Shown here piece after piece: positions 35,910 through 44,340 of a stretch of DNA of 45,063 bases. How positions within the stretch are numbered: the stretch's first letter is position 1; every line of letters begins with the position of its first letter. The stretch lies in NCBI GenBank assembly GCA_025350405.1, contig JANXXX010000134.1, positions 1 through 45,063 of the forward strand, in the 5' to 3' direction. Made by a program: the position numbers and the translations under genes. The stretch is from Gallionella sp. (GTDB lineage: Bacteria; Pseudomonadota; Gammaproteobacteria; Burkholderiales; Gallionellaceae). The notes under the pieces are model-generated. The model did not search any database and was not told the DNA's origin. It saw nothing but the letters and a program-made list of their open reading frames with translations.

Positions 35910-36245
35910 CTAAACTTCCTCATCCACGTGTTCCATCGTGTCGTTCATTCTCTGTTTGCGTCGGCGCCGCTCCATCCGTGAGCGCAACTCGGCCAGCAAA
36001 GATGGATGGTCGATACGGCGGCAGTACGTCCGGCGTTCCCCTTGAACATGCGGATCATTCCGCCTCTCCTGCCGCTTGGTAATTTCCGAGGGGGCAGCAT
36101 CGAATTGCATTTGCCGGTGCACAACCAGCGGCGGCAAAGTGCGCTCCTGAACAGGCTTGGCCGCTTTAACACTGCTTAGTGCATACACGTCCAAACTGTC
36201 TGCCGGTCCGGTGACAAGCGGCGGAAGGCTGGGTACATATTTCAT
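35910..36245 (-). CDS. Small basic protein of unknown function
   Basis: A 111-residue cytosolic protein starting MKYVPSLPPLVTGPADSLDV, with a Pro-rich N-terminal half and a strongly basic C-terminal half (GERRTYCRRIDHPSLLAELR and ERRRRKQRMND) ending in acidic EHVDEEV. The single Cys lies in the RTYCRRI motif. I do not recognise the family. The excellent ribosome site GGAGGTGA eight bases before ATG makes it a real gene. It converges on the kinase gene and is divergent from the SGNH hydrolase. Confidence 0.78.
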   Translation of the reverse strand: MKYVPSLPPLVTGPADSLDVYALSSVKAAKPVQERTLPPLVVHRQMQFDAAPSEITKRQERRNDPHVQGERRTYCRRIDHPSLLAELRSRMERRRRKQRMNDTMEHVDEEV

Positions 36246-36339
36246 GGCTTCACCTCCGGGATTAGGGGTCGAACCTTCAGAAACTTCAATAACGTAGCAC
36301 GGCTAATAATTGTTGACGATCACACAATCATTAGTAGCC

Positions 36340-36414
36340 ATGAAGAAAGGAAAAGTTCCACATCATCCGCATGCCCACTTCCCTTTCGACAACCTCAAGA
36401 TTGAGGTGCCCTGA
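36340..36414 (+). CDS. Possible 24-residue His-rich small protein
   Basis: An open frame of 24 codons reading MKKGKVPHHPHAHFPFDNLK and four more residues, with four histidines in six residues. It lies in the gap before the hydrolase promoter. There is no good ribosome site; TTGACG at 36313 could be a -35. Low confidence: it may be chance. Confidence 0.22.
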   Translation: MKKGKVPHHPHAHFPFDNLKIEVP

Positions 36415-36420
36415 ATTTGC

Positions 36421-36448
36421 TTGATTCACGAAACACTCGGAGTATAGT
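36421..36448 (+). promoter_or_regulatory. Promoter of the SGNH hydrolase gene
   Basis: TTGATT, 16 bases, TATAGT. RNA would start near 36455 and give an ~87-base leader holding a CCCCA/TGGGG pairing at 36460-36482. Confidence 0.6.
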
Positions 36449-36541
36449 TAGTTTTATGCCCCAACAAAATTCCTGATGGGGTGGGAAGCAGACAACGAAA
36501 TACCATCGTGGCTTCTGAATTTCTAATTGGAGGGTACAAAA

Positions 36542-37522
36542 ATGAAAATGACATCAATCATCAAATGTGTAGTCATTGGCTTATTGGTTCTTGCTGTGCA
36601 AGTGCCTGCCTGGGCCGCGGCGCAAACCGGTTTTGCAAATATCGTGGTTTTCGGAACCAGTTTGTCTGATCCCGGTAACGCTTTCGTACTGAAGGGACAA
36701 ACGAACACGCCCCCCTACGCCATGTTCAAGCCGGAGGATTTCCTTGTTCCGGACGCACCCTACTCGACAGGCGGCAATCATTTCAGCAACGGGGCCACCT
36801 GGATCGAACAGTTCGCGCTGATGCCGGGTATCGCCGGGAGCGCCCTTCCCGCCTTCCGTGGGTCGAATACCAACTCAAACAACTACGCAGTCGGCGGTGC
36901 CAGGGCCAGGAATGACGGGAAGAATGTCAACCTGACGGCTCAGGTAAATGCTTATATGCGCGATGCAGGCGGCGTGGCCTCGCCTGATGACTTGTACGTA
37001 ATAGAGTTTGGCGGCAACGACGTCCGCGACGCAATTGCTGCTTTCGCGGATCCGAGACTTGGCGATAGCGGAGCCATCATCTCCGCCGCACTTATTGCGG
37101 TGAACGACAACTTCGGTGCCTTGTATGCGGCAGGGGCAAGGAAATTCCTGGTGCTGAACGTGCCAAATTTCCGGCTAGTGCCAGCTGTGCGCATGATGGA
37201 TAGCCTGTTCCCCGGCATCGGGCACGTCGCCGAATATTTTTCGCATTTGTATAATGAAAACCTGAACACGCTGCTGCTTGGCGCGTCAGCCCTGCCGGGC
37301 ATCCAGATCACCAAGCTTGACTTGTTCCAGAAGCTCAACGACTTGTCCGCCAACCCGGCGTCGTTTGGACTGCGTGAAGTGACAACGGCGTGCATAACGC
37401 CCAACGTTGCACCTTTCAAGTGCGACATGCCCGATGATTTCCTGTTCTGGGACGGAATACATCCGACCAAGGTCGTGCATGCCATTCTGGCAAAGGAAGC
37501 GGCTTCAGCTCTGTCACATTAA
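36542..37522 (+). CDS. Exported SGNH/GDSL-family hydrolase
   Basis: A 326-residue esterase/lipase-fold protein with a signal peptide (residues 1-25, IIKCVVIGLLVLAVQVPAWA). The catalytic blocks are block I IVVFGTSLSDPGNA (Ser40, GTSLSD instead of GDSL), a Gly/Asn block NNYAVGGARA, block III IEFGGNDVRD and block V LFWDGIHPTKVVHA with the Asp-His pair. It resembles the thermolabile-haemolysin/phospholipase-type GDSL esterases, but lacks an autotransporter domain. Two cysteines (TACIT, FKCDM) could form a disulfide. GGAGGG lies before the ATG used; an upstream TTG would put that ribosome site inside the gene. Confidence 0.9.
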   Translation: MKMTSIIKCVVIGLLVLAVQVPAWAAAQTGFANIVVFGTSLSDPGNAFVLKGQTNTPPYAMFKPEDFLVPDAPYSTGGNHFSNGATWIEQFALMPGIAGSALPAFRGSNTNSNNYAVGGARARNDGKNVNLTAQVNAYMRDAGGVASPDDLYVIEFGGNDVRDAIAAFADPRLGDSGAIISAALIAVNDNFGALYAAGARKFLVLNVPNFRLVPAVRMMDSLFPGIGHVAEYFSHLYNENLNTLLLGASALPGIQITKLDLFQKLNDLSANPASFGLREVTTACITPNVAPFKCDMPDDFLFWDGIHPTKVVHAILAKEAASALSH

Positions 37523-37560
37523 GAAACGAGACCAGTGCGTAGGGCAAAGGGTCGCCACAT

Positions 37561-37591
37561 TCGGCGCAATAGCAAAAAGCCATTGCGCCGA
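37561..37591. terminator. Hairpin between convergent genes
   Basis: A perfect 10-bp stem TCGGCGCAAT / ATTGCGCCGA with an 11-base A-rich loop, midway between the converging hydrolase and small exported protein genes. There is no T-run on either side, so it is likely a hairpin that stops or stabilises both messages. Confidence 0.5.
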
Positions 37592-37597
37592 CATGAG

Positions 37598-37990
37598 CTA
37601 CTTCGCAATTTGCTTCAGCTTGGCGATATCCGCGTCGGACGGATGATGACTCAGGCTGAGCAGGATGCTCGCCAGACTTTTCACGGCAGCGGGTGCAGCC
37701 GCATCTTTTGTAACCGCCTCCAGCTTGGGCTTGTCGGCATCGGCAACCTGGTGCTTCAGATTGACCAGCGCCTGAGCAACCGTCTTCTCATCAGCGGAAG
37801 TCGCGGCGTCGGCAGCCAATTTATTCAGCTTGTCTTTTTCAGCATCACTCGGGTAGTGATTCAGATGGCTCATGATTTCAGCCATCGTGCGTGTCGCGGC
37901 GCTCACTTTGTCGTCCGCGGCAAATGCGCCGGGGATGGTTAGTATCGACAGGGAAAGAATAAGGGTTAAAGCAACTCTGAACAAGTTCAT
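37598..37990 (-). CDS. Small exported three-repeat protein, unknown function
   Basis: A 130-residue protein with a signal peptide (MNLFRVALTLILSLSILTIP, predicted cut after AFA). The mature part consists of three helical repeats of ~35 residues: MSHLNHYPSDAEKDKLNKLA, LVNLKHQVADADKPKLEAV and LLSLSHHPSDADIAKLKQIA. The shared pattern is LxxLxHxPSDADxxKLxxxA. It has no cysteines and should be helical and periplasmic. I do not recognise it. An AGGAGAATTC ribosome site precedes the ATG used, which is 19 codons inside the open frame. Confidence 0.82.
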   Translation of the reverse strand: MNLFRVALTLILSLSILTIPGAFAADDKVSAATRTMAEIMSHLNHYPSDAEKDKLNKLAADAATSADEKTVAQALVNLKHQVADADKPKLEAVTKDAAAPAAVKSLASILLSLSHHPSDADIAKLKQIAK

Positions 37991-38068
37991 GATGAATTCT
38001 CCTTTGTTAGTGAAAAAAGAAATTCTATTGATCCAGCAGACTGCCAAAATATTTATGCAGCCTGAATT

Positions 38069-38096
38069 AATATAGCATTATTGTAGGTTATTACAA
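38069..38096 (-). promoter_or_regulatory. Candidate promoter of the three-repeat protein gene
   Basis: TTGTAA and TATATT, 16 bases apart on the minus strand, would start RNA near 38062, about 70 bases before the ATG. Confidence 0.5.
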
Positions 38097-38216
38097 GCGG
38101 ACCCTCTATTTCATTCGCGGCTGCGATCAGCAAGGCAACAGCATCAGCGGGCAATCGGCATGGCAAGGCCTTCGGCAAAGTGCGCGCAAGGTTATACTGC
38201 TCACCACGCGCAACAT
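38097..38216 (-). other. Gene-free spacer with a coding-like open frame
   Basis: No start, ribosome site or recognised domain. On the minus strand an open frame reads RTLPKALPCRLPADAVALLI and continues to a stop at 38053, with protein-like composition; it could be the tail of a decayed gene. Too weak to call a pseudogene. Confidence 0.25.
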
Positions 38217-38317
38217 CCCCTCCCCCTTGCAGGGGGAGGGCTAGGGAGGGGGTAGAAACTCTGATACTTCTCCACACTTCTACCCCCATCCCCACCTTCC
38301 CCCTGCAAAGGGGAAGG
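38217..38317. repeat. Palindromic MITE-like intergenic repeat
   Basis: Two arms of about 40 bases form an imperfect inverted repeat around an ~18-base centre. The left arm has TCCCCCTTGCAGGGGGAGGG and AGGGAGGGGGTAGAA; the right arm has TTCTACCCCC and CCTTCCCCCTGCAAAGGGGA. Each arm is itself a small palindrome around TGCA. This layout is that of non-autonomous palindromic repeats scattered in many bacterial genomes. No target-site duplication is evident to me. Confidence 0.75.
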
Positions 38318-38401
38318 AGTGAAAACCAGTCCGCACAACTTTTATCGGGGCGGTTGTCGTGTTAGCATCCGCAGCAGTTTGAAATCAGGGAGGTAGTGCT
38401 G

Positions 38402-38968
38402 ATGACTGAGGTTGAGTGGGTAGAGGAAATTGCAAAGCATGTTCGCGATAAACCAATGTTTCAGAACAGCGGTTTGGAGATTGAAACGGGGTTTCGCTTG
38501 CCATACGGGTTTGAAATCTCCGCTCACAAGCAAGACGATAAGCCAAATACAGTAATGACATCCTTCGAAACAGATCTCGCAATCATTGAACGAAATAAAG
38601 ACGGCAGTTGGAGACCACGCGTCATCGTTGAAGCAAAGATTACAAATATCACAACCCATGATGCAATTACCTACAGCACTAAGGCAGCAGCACATCGCTC
38701 GGTCTACCCCTATCTTCGTTATGGTGTAATGCTAGGAAACCGTAGCGAAAATGCTTTACCCGGTTTGCTCTTTCGGCATGGGTCACAGTTCGATTTCATG
38801 TTTTCGTTTCAAAACTTTCAAACAAGCGGTAGCGAAATGGAGGCATTTCTAAAACTTCTTGATAGTGAAATTCAGGCGTCACGCACCATTGAAAAGCTCC
38901 TATTCGATAATCGCAAACAGAATCGTGAACGATACACCATTCTTCACAAAAAACTGGTGGTTGAATAG
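38402..38968 (+). CDS. Orphan protein with PD-(D/E)XK nuclease-like residues
   Basis: A 188-residue cytosolic protein that I do not recognise by name. The region TDLAIIERN (Asp58) followed ~20 residues later by RVIVEAKITNIT (Glu77-x-Lys79) has the order and strand setting of a PD-(D/E)XK nuclease core, and LEIETGF (Glu26/Glu28) could be the preceding acidic residue. After that come AAAHRSVYPYLRYGVMLGN and LPGLLFRHGSQFDFMFSF. An AGGGAGG ribosome site lies eight bases before ATG. The gene looks richer in A+T than its neighbours and stands directly beside a palindromic repeat, both signs of acquisition. No methylase or other defence gene adjoins it. Confidence 0.7.
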   Translation: MTEVEWVEEIAKHVRDKPMFQNSGLEIETGFRLPYGFEISAHKQDDKPNTVMTSFETDLAIIERNKDGSWRPRVIVEAKITNITTHDAITYSTKAAAHRSVYPYLRYGVMLGNRSENALPGLLFRHGSQFDFMFSFQNFQTSGSEMEAFLKLLDSEIQASRTIEKLLFDNRKQNRERYTILHKKLVVE

Positions 38969-39071
38969 CGATCTGCCAACTCAAAAACAAACTTCAGATG
39001 TAGCTATTCTCTTTATAACTTCACCAGACTCAGCTGCAACGCATTCGTAATCACCGAGACCAAAATGAATC

Positions 39072-40766
39072 TCACCGTGCATACGCCTCCGTCGCATAAC
39101 GCCTCATCATCCGATGGCTGTTGAAGTAGGAGGCGTTCTTGCTGATCGCACCTTTCATCACCTTGATCCACCCGCCGTGATCGTCACTGAAATAAAGCGG
39201 CAGCACCACCTGTTCTAGTTTGTCGTAAAGTGCGCGCGCGTCGCCGTCGGTCACGCCCGCCGCATCGCCGATCGCCCATCCGGTCACGCCCTCGATGCAA
39301 CCCTCGATCCACCAGCCGTCGAGTACCGACAGGTTGGGCACGCCGTTGAACGCGGCTTTCATGCCACTGGTGCCCGAAGCCTCGAACGGCGGCAGTGGCG
39401 TGTTGAGCCATACGTCCACCCCGGCGGTCAGCGACTGTGCGAGCGCCATATCATAGTCGGGCAGATAGACGACCGTGATCGTACCGGACAGAGCTTGGGC
39501 ATGCGCATGCAGTTGCTCGATTATCCGTTTTCCATTTTCGTCATTCGGATGCGCCTTGCCGGCGAGCACAATCTGGAACGGGTGCTTGAGTGCAATCGCC
39601 TGCAACCGTTCGAGTTCGGAGAACAAAAGATCCGGTCGCTTGTAGGCGGTCATACGCCGGGCGAAGCCGAAGATCGGGATGTTCGGCTGCAGTGCCACCC
39701 CGGTGAGCGTCTGTACTTTCTCGATCAGCTGCTGTTTCGCCTGCACGTGCGCTTCCCAGATCGCGATATCCGGAATGCAACAGTCGGCACGCACCAGCAA
39801 CTGCGGCTCGTGGCACCAGCCCGGCAGGTACTGATCGTAAAGCTGACGAAAGCTTTTGGCTGCCCATGTGAACGGATGCACGCCGTTGGTGATCGCGTGA
39901 ACCTTGTAGCCGGGGAACATCGCATTCGACACCTCGGCATGTTTCTTCGCGACGCCGTTGACGTATTCGCTCAGGTTCAGTGCCAGCCGTGTCATGTTCA
40001 GGCTATCCGTGCCGGCCAGATGCTTGATGATTCCGATGTCGAAATCGTTGTCGAGCACGCGCTGTACCATGTCGTAAGGGAAACGGTCATGGCCGGCCTC
40101 GACCGGAGTGTGGGTGGTAAAGCTGCACAGGTCGCGTACGCGCGGCAGGTCGTAGAGCGGTTCATCGGGCCGCACTTCTTCGACAGAGTAAGTATAGCGC
40201 CGCATCAGTTCCAGCCCGAGCAACGCGGAGTGTCCCTCGTTCATGTGGTAATGCCGTATCGTGAAGCCGAGTGCCTGCAGCATGCGCACGCCGCCGATGC
40301 CCAGCACGATTTCCTGTTTGAGCCGGTAGGCATTGTCGCCGCCATAGAGGTAGTGGGTGATCTCGCGGTCATCGCTGCTGTTCTCATCCAGGTCGGTATC
40401 GAGCAGCAATACTGGCTGACGGCCGCCCATGTTGCCTTCCAGCACATGCAACCATGCGCCTATCCAGACCGTGCGGCCCTCGATATGCACGGCGATCTTG
40501 GCATCGAGCGGTTGCGCCCAGCGCTTGGGGTCCCATGTCCCGGCATGTTCCAGTTGATGGCCTTGAGCGTCGATCTCTTGCCGGAAGTAACCGGCGCGGC
40601 TGACCAGGCTCACTGCCACCATCGGCAGTTCAAGGTCGGTGGCCGAGCGCAAGGTGTCGCCGGCGAGCACACCCAACCCCCCGGCGTAGGTCGGGATTTT
40701 ATTGCGCAGCGCTATCTCCATCGAGAAGTATGCGACGCGCGGTTCATGGAGAAATTCGTCGAGCAT
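39072..40766 (-). CDS. glgP: Alpha-glucan (glycogen/maltodextrin) phosphorylase
   Basis: A 564-residue GT35-family enzyme releasing glucose 1-phosphate from glucan. It has VAYFSMEIALRNKIPTYAGG, the HMNEGHSALL active-site region, THTPVEAGHD, ITNGVHPFTW, FARRMTAYKRPDL and the PLP-lysine segment EASGTSGMKAAFNG, followed by GWWIEGC. It is shorter than the ~800-residue E. coli enzymes and belongs with the short alpha-glucan phosphorylases. The ATG has GGAAGG eight bases upstream, lying inside the end of tal; its start is 5 bases after the tal stop. Confidence 0.92.
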   Translation of the reverse strand: MLDEFLHEPRVAYFSMEIALRNKIPTYAGGLGVLAGDTLRSATDLELPMVAVSLVSRAGYFRQEIDAQGHQLEHAGTWDPKRWAQPLDAKIAVHIEGRTVWIGAWLHVLEGNMGGRQPVLLLDTDLDENSSDDREITHYLYGGDNAYRLKQEIVLGIGGVRMLQALGFTIRHYHMNEGHSALLGLELMRRYTYSVEEVRPDEPLYDLPRVRDLCSFTTHTPVEAGHDRFPYDMVQRVLDNDFDIGIIKHLAGTDSLNMTRLALNLSEYVNGVAKKHAEVSNAMFPGYKVHAITNGVHPFTWAAKSFRQLYDQYLPGWCHEPQLLVRADCCIPDIAIWEAHVQAKQQLIEKVQTLTGVALQPNIPIFGFARRMTAYKRPDLLFSELERLQAIALKHPFQIVLAGKAHPNDENGKRIIEQLHAHAQALSGTITVVYLPDYDMALAQSLTAGVDVWLNTPLPPFEASGTSGMKAAFNGVPNLSVLDGWWIEGCIEGVTGWAIGDAAGVTDGDARALYDKLEQVVLPLYFSDDHGGWIKVMKGAISKNASYFNSHRMMRRYATEAYAR

Positions 40767-40771
40767 GATCG

Positions 40772-41914
40772 TCACCTTCCTGAGGTTGCAAGTTCGGTCG
40801 CGCGCCGCGCCAATGTGGCGAGCAGCCGCTCGTACGGCTCGATGAATTTCTGCACACCCTGGTGTTCCAATTCATCGCTCACCGTATCCAAGTCTAACCC
40901 AAGCGCGGCGAGTTGCCCGGGCAAGGCGCGCGCAGCTTCCAGTTCCTGCTCCAGGCGCAATGCCGGGTTGCCGTGGTCGCGGTAGGCCACTATGGTTTCG
41001 GGCGGCAGGGTGTTGACAGTGTCCGGGCCGATCAATGCTTCGACATACATCACGTCAGCGTAGGCCGGATCTTTGGTCGAAGTGGATGCCCATAACAGCA
41101 GTTGCGAGCGTGCGCCATGTGTTGCCAGCGCCTGCCAACGCGCGCTACTTACCAGTCCTTGATATTCCTGATAGGCCAGACGCGCGCAGGCGATCGCCGC
41201 CCGCCCGCGCAATGCCTGCGCTTGCGCCCCGTCGCGGTCGAGAAAACCGTCTACCAAAGTGTCGATGCGACTCAAGAAGAAGCTCGCAACCGAGGCGACG
41301 TGATCGAGTGCGGCGCCATTCGCCAGACGATCTTCCATGCCGGCAAGATAGCTCTCGGCCACCTCACGATAGCGCGCGACGCCGAACAGCAGCGTCACAT
41401 TGACGTTGATGCCCGTGGCGATCAATTGCCGGATCGCGGGCAGTCCCGCTCGCGTCGCAGGCACCTTGATCATCAGGTTGGGCCGCGCTACGCGATCCCA
41501 CAACCGCTTCGCCTCGGCGACCGTCGCCGCGGTGTCGTATGCGAATTGCGGCGAGACCTCCAGGCTCACATAGCCATCGCGCCTGCGGCTGGTATCGTAA
41601 ACGTTGCGCAGCAGATCCGCCGCCAAGCGCACGTCTTCGACCACAAGTTCCTCATAGATCTTATGTGCATCGTAATTTTTCTGCGCATCAGGACCACGGC
41701 GCGCAAATTCCGCGATCGCCGCATCGTACTCGGCATGTTGTGAAATCGCCTTCTCGAAAATCGCCGGATTGGAAGTGACGCCGCTGATGCCGTCATCGCG
41801 GATCAAGCGTTCCAATTCGCCGTTTACGAGCAGCGCCCGCTCGATGTAATCCAGCCACAGGCTCTGGCCCAGTCCCTCCAGGCTACGCAACTGGTTGGCG
41901 TGTTGTGAAATCAT
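40772..41914 (-). CDS. tal: Transaldolase (long, mycobacterial/cyanobacterial-type)
   Basis: A 380-residue transaldolase exchanging a three-carbon unit between fructose 6-phosphate and erythrose 4-phosphate. It begins [20 protein letters not shown], with [32 protein letters not shown], the Schiff-base segment [17 protein letters not shown] and [11 protein letters not shown], then [20 protein letters not shown]. This is the longer type, unlike E. coli TalB (~317 residues). The start ATG overlaps the xfp stop by four bases (ATGA); the open frame continues upstream through xfp in another frame, which is a shadow. Confidence 0.94.
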   Translation of the reverse strand: MISQHANQLRSLEGLGQSLWLDYIERALLVNGELERLIRDDGISGVTSNPAIFEKAISQHAEYDAAIAEFARRGPDAQKNYDAHKIYEELVVEDVRLAADLLRNVYDTSRRRDGYVSLEVSPQFAYDTAATVAEAKRLWDRVARPNLMIKVPATRAGLPAIRQLIATGINVNVTLLFGVARYREVAESYLAGMEDRLANGAALDHVASVASFFLSRIDTLVDGFLDRDGAQAQALRGRAAIACARLAYQEYQGLVSSARWQALATHGARSQLLLWASTSTKDPAYADVMYVEALIGPDTVNTLPPETIVAYRDHGNPALRLEQELEAARALPGQLAALGLDLDTVSDELEHQGVQKFIEPYERLLATLARRATELATSGR

Positions 41915-44316
41915 GGTGCATTCCCTGTTGCGTGAGGCCACTTCCACTCCAGTATCTCCGGCATATCCTGGCCGTGTTGTGTGATGTACTGGCGGTGTTC
42001 GATGAGCTTGTCGCGCATATGCTGTTTCAGGTAAGCGGCCTGGTCTGCGATCTTTGTGACGCGGTCGGCCACATCCATGACCAGATGGTAGCGGTCGAGA
42101 TCGTTCAGCACGGCCATATCGAACGGCGTGGTGGTGGTGCCCTCCTCCTTGTAGCCGCGCACATGCAGATTCTTGTGGTTGGTGCGCCGGTAAGTGAGGC
42201 GATGGATCAGCCACGGGTAACCATGGTAGGCAAAAATGATAGGCTTGTCGGCGGTGAACAGCGCGTCGAAATCGCGATCGGCCAGCCCGTGCGGATGCTC
42301 TTCCTGGGGTTGCAGGGTCATCAGATCGACGATGTTGATCACGCGCACTTTGAGCTCTGGTGCATGTCGCCGCAGCAGATCGACCGCAGCGAGCATTTCC
42401 AGAGTAGGCACGTCGCCCGCCGCCGCCATCACCACATCCGGCTCGCTTCCCTGATCGTTGCTCGCCCATTCCCAGAGGCCGATACCGGAGGCGCAGTGCT
42501 TGATCGCCGCATCCATGCTGAGCCATTGCGGTTCCATATGCTTGCCGGCGACGATGACATTGACGAAGTCTCGCGAACGCAAACATTGATCGGTGACGTA
42601 GAGCAGCGTGTTGGCGTCGGGCGGCAGATACACGCGGATGATGTCGGCCTTCTTGTTGATCACATGGTCGATGAAGCCCGGATCCTGATGCGAGAAGCCG
42701 TTGTGGTCCTGGCGCCAGACGTGCGAGGTGAGCAGATAATTGAGCGAAGCGATCGGCCGCCGCCACGGAACTTCCTTGCTCACCTTGAGCCATTTGGCAT
42801 GCTGGTTGAACATCGAATCGATGATGTGGATGAAGGCTTCGTAGCAGGAGAACAAGCCGTGGCGACCAGTCAGCAGATAGCCTTCGAGCCAGCCTTGGCA
42901 AGTGTGTTCGGACAGGATTTCCATCACGCGCCCGTCGGGTGCAAGATGGTCATCTCCTGCCAAACGTTCGGCGTCCCAGGCGCGGTCGGTCACTTCGAAC
43001 AATGCGCCCAAGCGGTTGGATGCAGTTTCGTCTGGGCCAACGACGCGAAAGTTGCGCGCCTCGCGATTGAGCTTCATCACATCGCGCAAAAAATCACCCA
43101 TCACGCGAGTGGATTCCGCCGCCGTTGCACCCGGCTCCGCAACTGCTACGGCGTAATCGCGAAAATCCGGCAGGCGCAAATCCTTGAGCAGCGCGCCGCC
43201 GTTGGCATGCGGGTTGGCGCCCATGCGCCGGTCGCCGCTGGGGGCGAGCGCAGCCAGCTCTGCCTTGAGCGCGCCGGACTCATCGAACAATTCTTCCGGG
43301 TGATAGCTGTGCATCCATTGTTCGAGCAGCTTGAGATGGCCGGGCTGAGTCGCCAGTTCGCCGAACGGCACCTGATGCGAACGCCAGCTGCCTTCGGTCT
43401 GCTTGCCGTCGACTTCCTTGGGTCCGGTCCAGCCCTTGGGCGTCTTCAGGATGATCATCGGCCAGCGCGGCCGCTCGGTGTTGCCTTGTGCACGCGCACG
43501 CTGCTGTACAGCCTTGATCTCGGCGAACACGGTGTCGAGCGTGGCAGCCATCAGTTGATGTATGGCATGAGGTTCGTCACCCTCTACAAAATACGGGCGG
43601 TAGCCGTAACCGGCAAACAAACTTTCGAGTTCTGCGCGCGGGATGCGCGCGGGCACCGTGGGATTGGCGATCTTGTAGCCGTTCAAATGCAGGATGGGCA
43701 GCACCGCGCCATCGAGCGCCGGATTCAAAAATTTATTCGAATGCCAAGCCGTGGCGAGCGGCCCGGTCTCGGCCTCGCCATCGCCCACCACACAAGCGAC
43801 GATCAGATCGGGGTTGTCGAACGCGGCGCCATATGCGTGCGAGATCGAGTAGCCGAGTTCGCCGCCTTCGTGGATAGAGCCCGGCGTCTCGGCGGTGACA
43901 TGACTGCCGATGCCGCCGGGGAAGGAAAACTGCCGGAACAACTGCTTCATTCCCGCCGCGTCGCGCGCGATGTTCGGATAGAACTCGCTGTAACTGCCTT
44001 CGAGCCAGGTATTCGCGACCAGCGCCGGGCCGCCGTGACCGGGACCGGCGACGTAAAGCACATCGAGATCATGCTGCTTGATGATGCGATTGAGATGCGC
44101 GTAGATGAAGTTCAGCCCCGGCGTCGTGCCCCAATGGCCGAGCAGCCTGGGTTTCACGTGTTCGATTTTTAATGGCTCGCGCAACAAGGGATTGTCGAGC
44201 AGGTAGATTTGCCCGACCGAAAGATAATTTGCAGCGCGCCAGTAGGCATGGATGTGTGCCAGCTCCTCCACAGCCAGCGGTTCGCCGCTGATCCGCACTG
44301 CCGTTATTTGGTTCAT
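41911..44316 (-). CDS. xfp: Xylulose 5-phosphate/fructose 6-phosphate phosphoketolase
   Basis: An 801-residue TPP enzyme splitting xylulose 5-phosphate or fructose 6-phosphate with phosphate to acetyl phosphate and glyceraldehyde 3-phosphate or erythrose 4-phosphate. It has [35 protein letters not shown], the TPP motif [37 protein letters not shown] and the transketolase-like C-half with [10 protein letters not shown]. Length is normal. AAGGAGGACTG before ATG is a very strong ribosome site. It is 24 bases after ackA, which would use its acetyl phosphate. Confidence 0.97.
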   Translation of the reverse strand: MNQITAVRISGEPLAVEELAHIHAYWRAANYLSVGQIYLLDNPLLREPLKIEHVKPRLLGHWGTTPGLNFIYAHLNRIIKQHDLDVLYVAGPGHGGPALVANTWLEGSYSEFYPNIARDAAGMKQLFRQFSFPGGIGSHVTAETPGSIHEGGELGYSISHAYGAAFDNPDLIVACVVGDGEAETGPLATAWHSNKFLNPALDGAVLPILHLNGYKIANPTVPARIPRAELESLFAGYGYRPYFVEGDEPHAIHQLMAATLDTVFAEIKAVQQRARAQGNTERPRWPMIILKTPKGWTGPKEVDGKQTEGSWRSHQVPFGELATQPGHLKLLEQWMHSYHPEELFDESGALKAELAALAPSGDRRMGANPHANGGALLKDLRLPDFRDYAVAVAEPGATAAESTRVMGDFLRDVMKLNREARNFRVVGPDETASNRLGALFEVTDRAWDAERLAGDDHLAPDGRVMEILSEHTCQGWLEGYLLTGRHGLFSCYEAFIHIIDSMFNQHAKWLKVSKEVPWRRPIASLNYLLTSHVWRQDHNGFSHQDPGFIDHVINKKADIIRVYLPPDANTLLYVTDQCLRSRDFVNVIVAGKHMEPQWLSMDAAIKHCASGIGLWEWASNDQGSEPDVVMAAAGDVPTLEMLAAVDLLRRHAPELKVRVINIVDLMTLQPQEEHPHGLADRDFDALFTADKPIIFAYHGYPWLIHRLTYRRTNHKNLHVRGYKEEGTTTTPFDMAVLNDLDRYHLVMDVADRVTKIADQAAYLKQHMRDKLIEHRQYITQHGQDMPEILEWKWPHATGNAP

Positions 44317-44340
44317 GACAGTCCTCCTTCTTGTTTCTCC

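Noticed and set aside
36455-36541. Leader of the SGNH hydrolase considered as a cyclic-di-GMP or similar riboswitch
   Set aside because: Only one weak CCCCA/TGGGG pairing is visible and none of the conserved riboswitch core sequences that I know.
41905-44172. A 755-codon plus-strand frame opposite xfp, and a 496-codon frame at 39495-40985 opposite glgP
   Set aside because: Both are antisense to clear enzymes, lack ribosome sites and show no known motifs.
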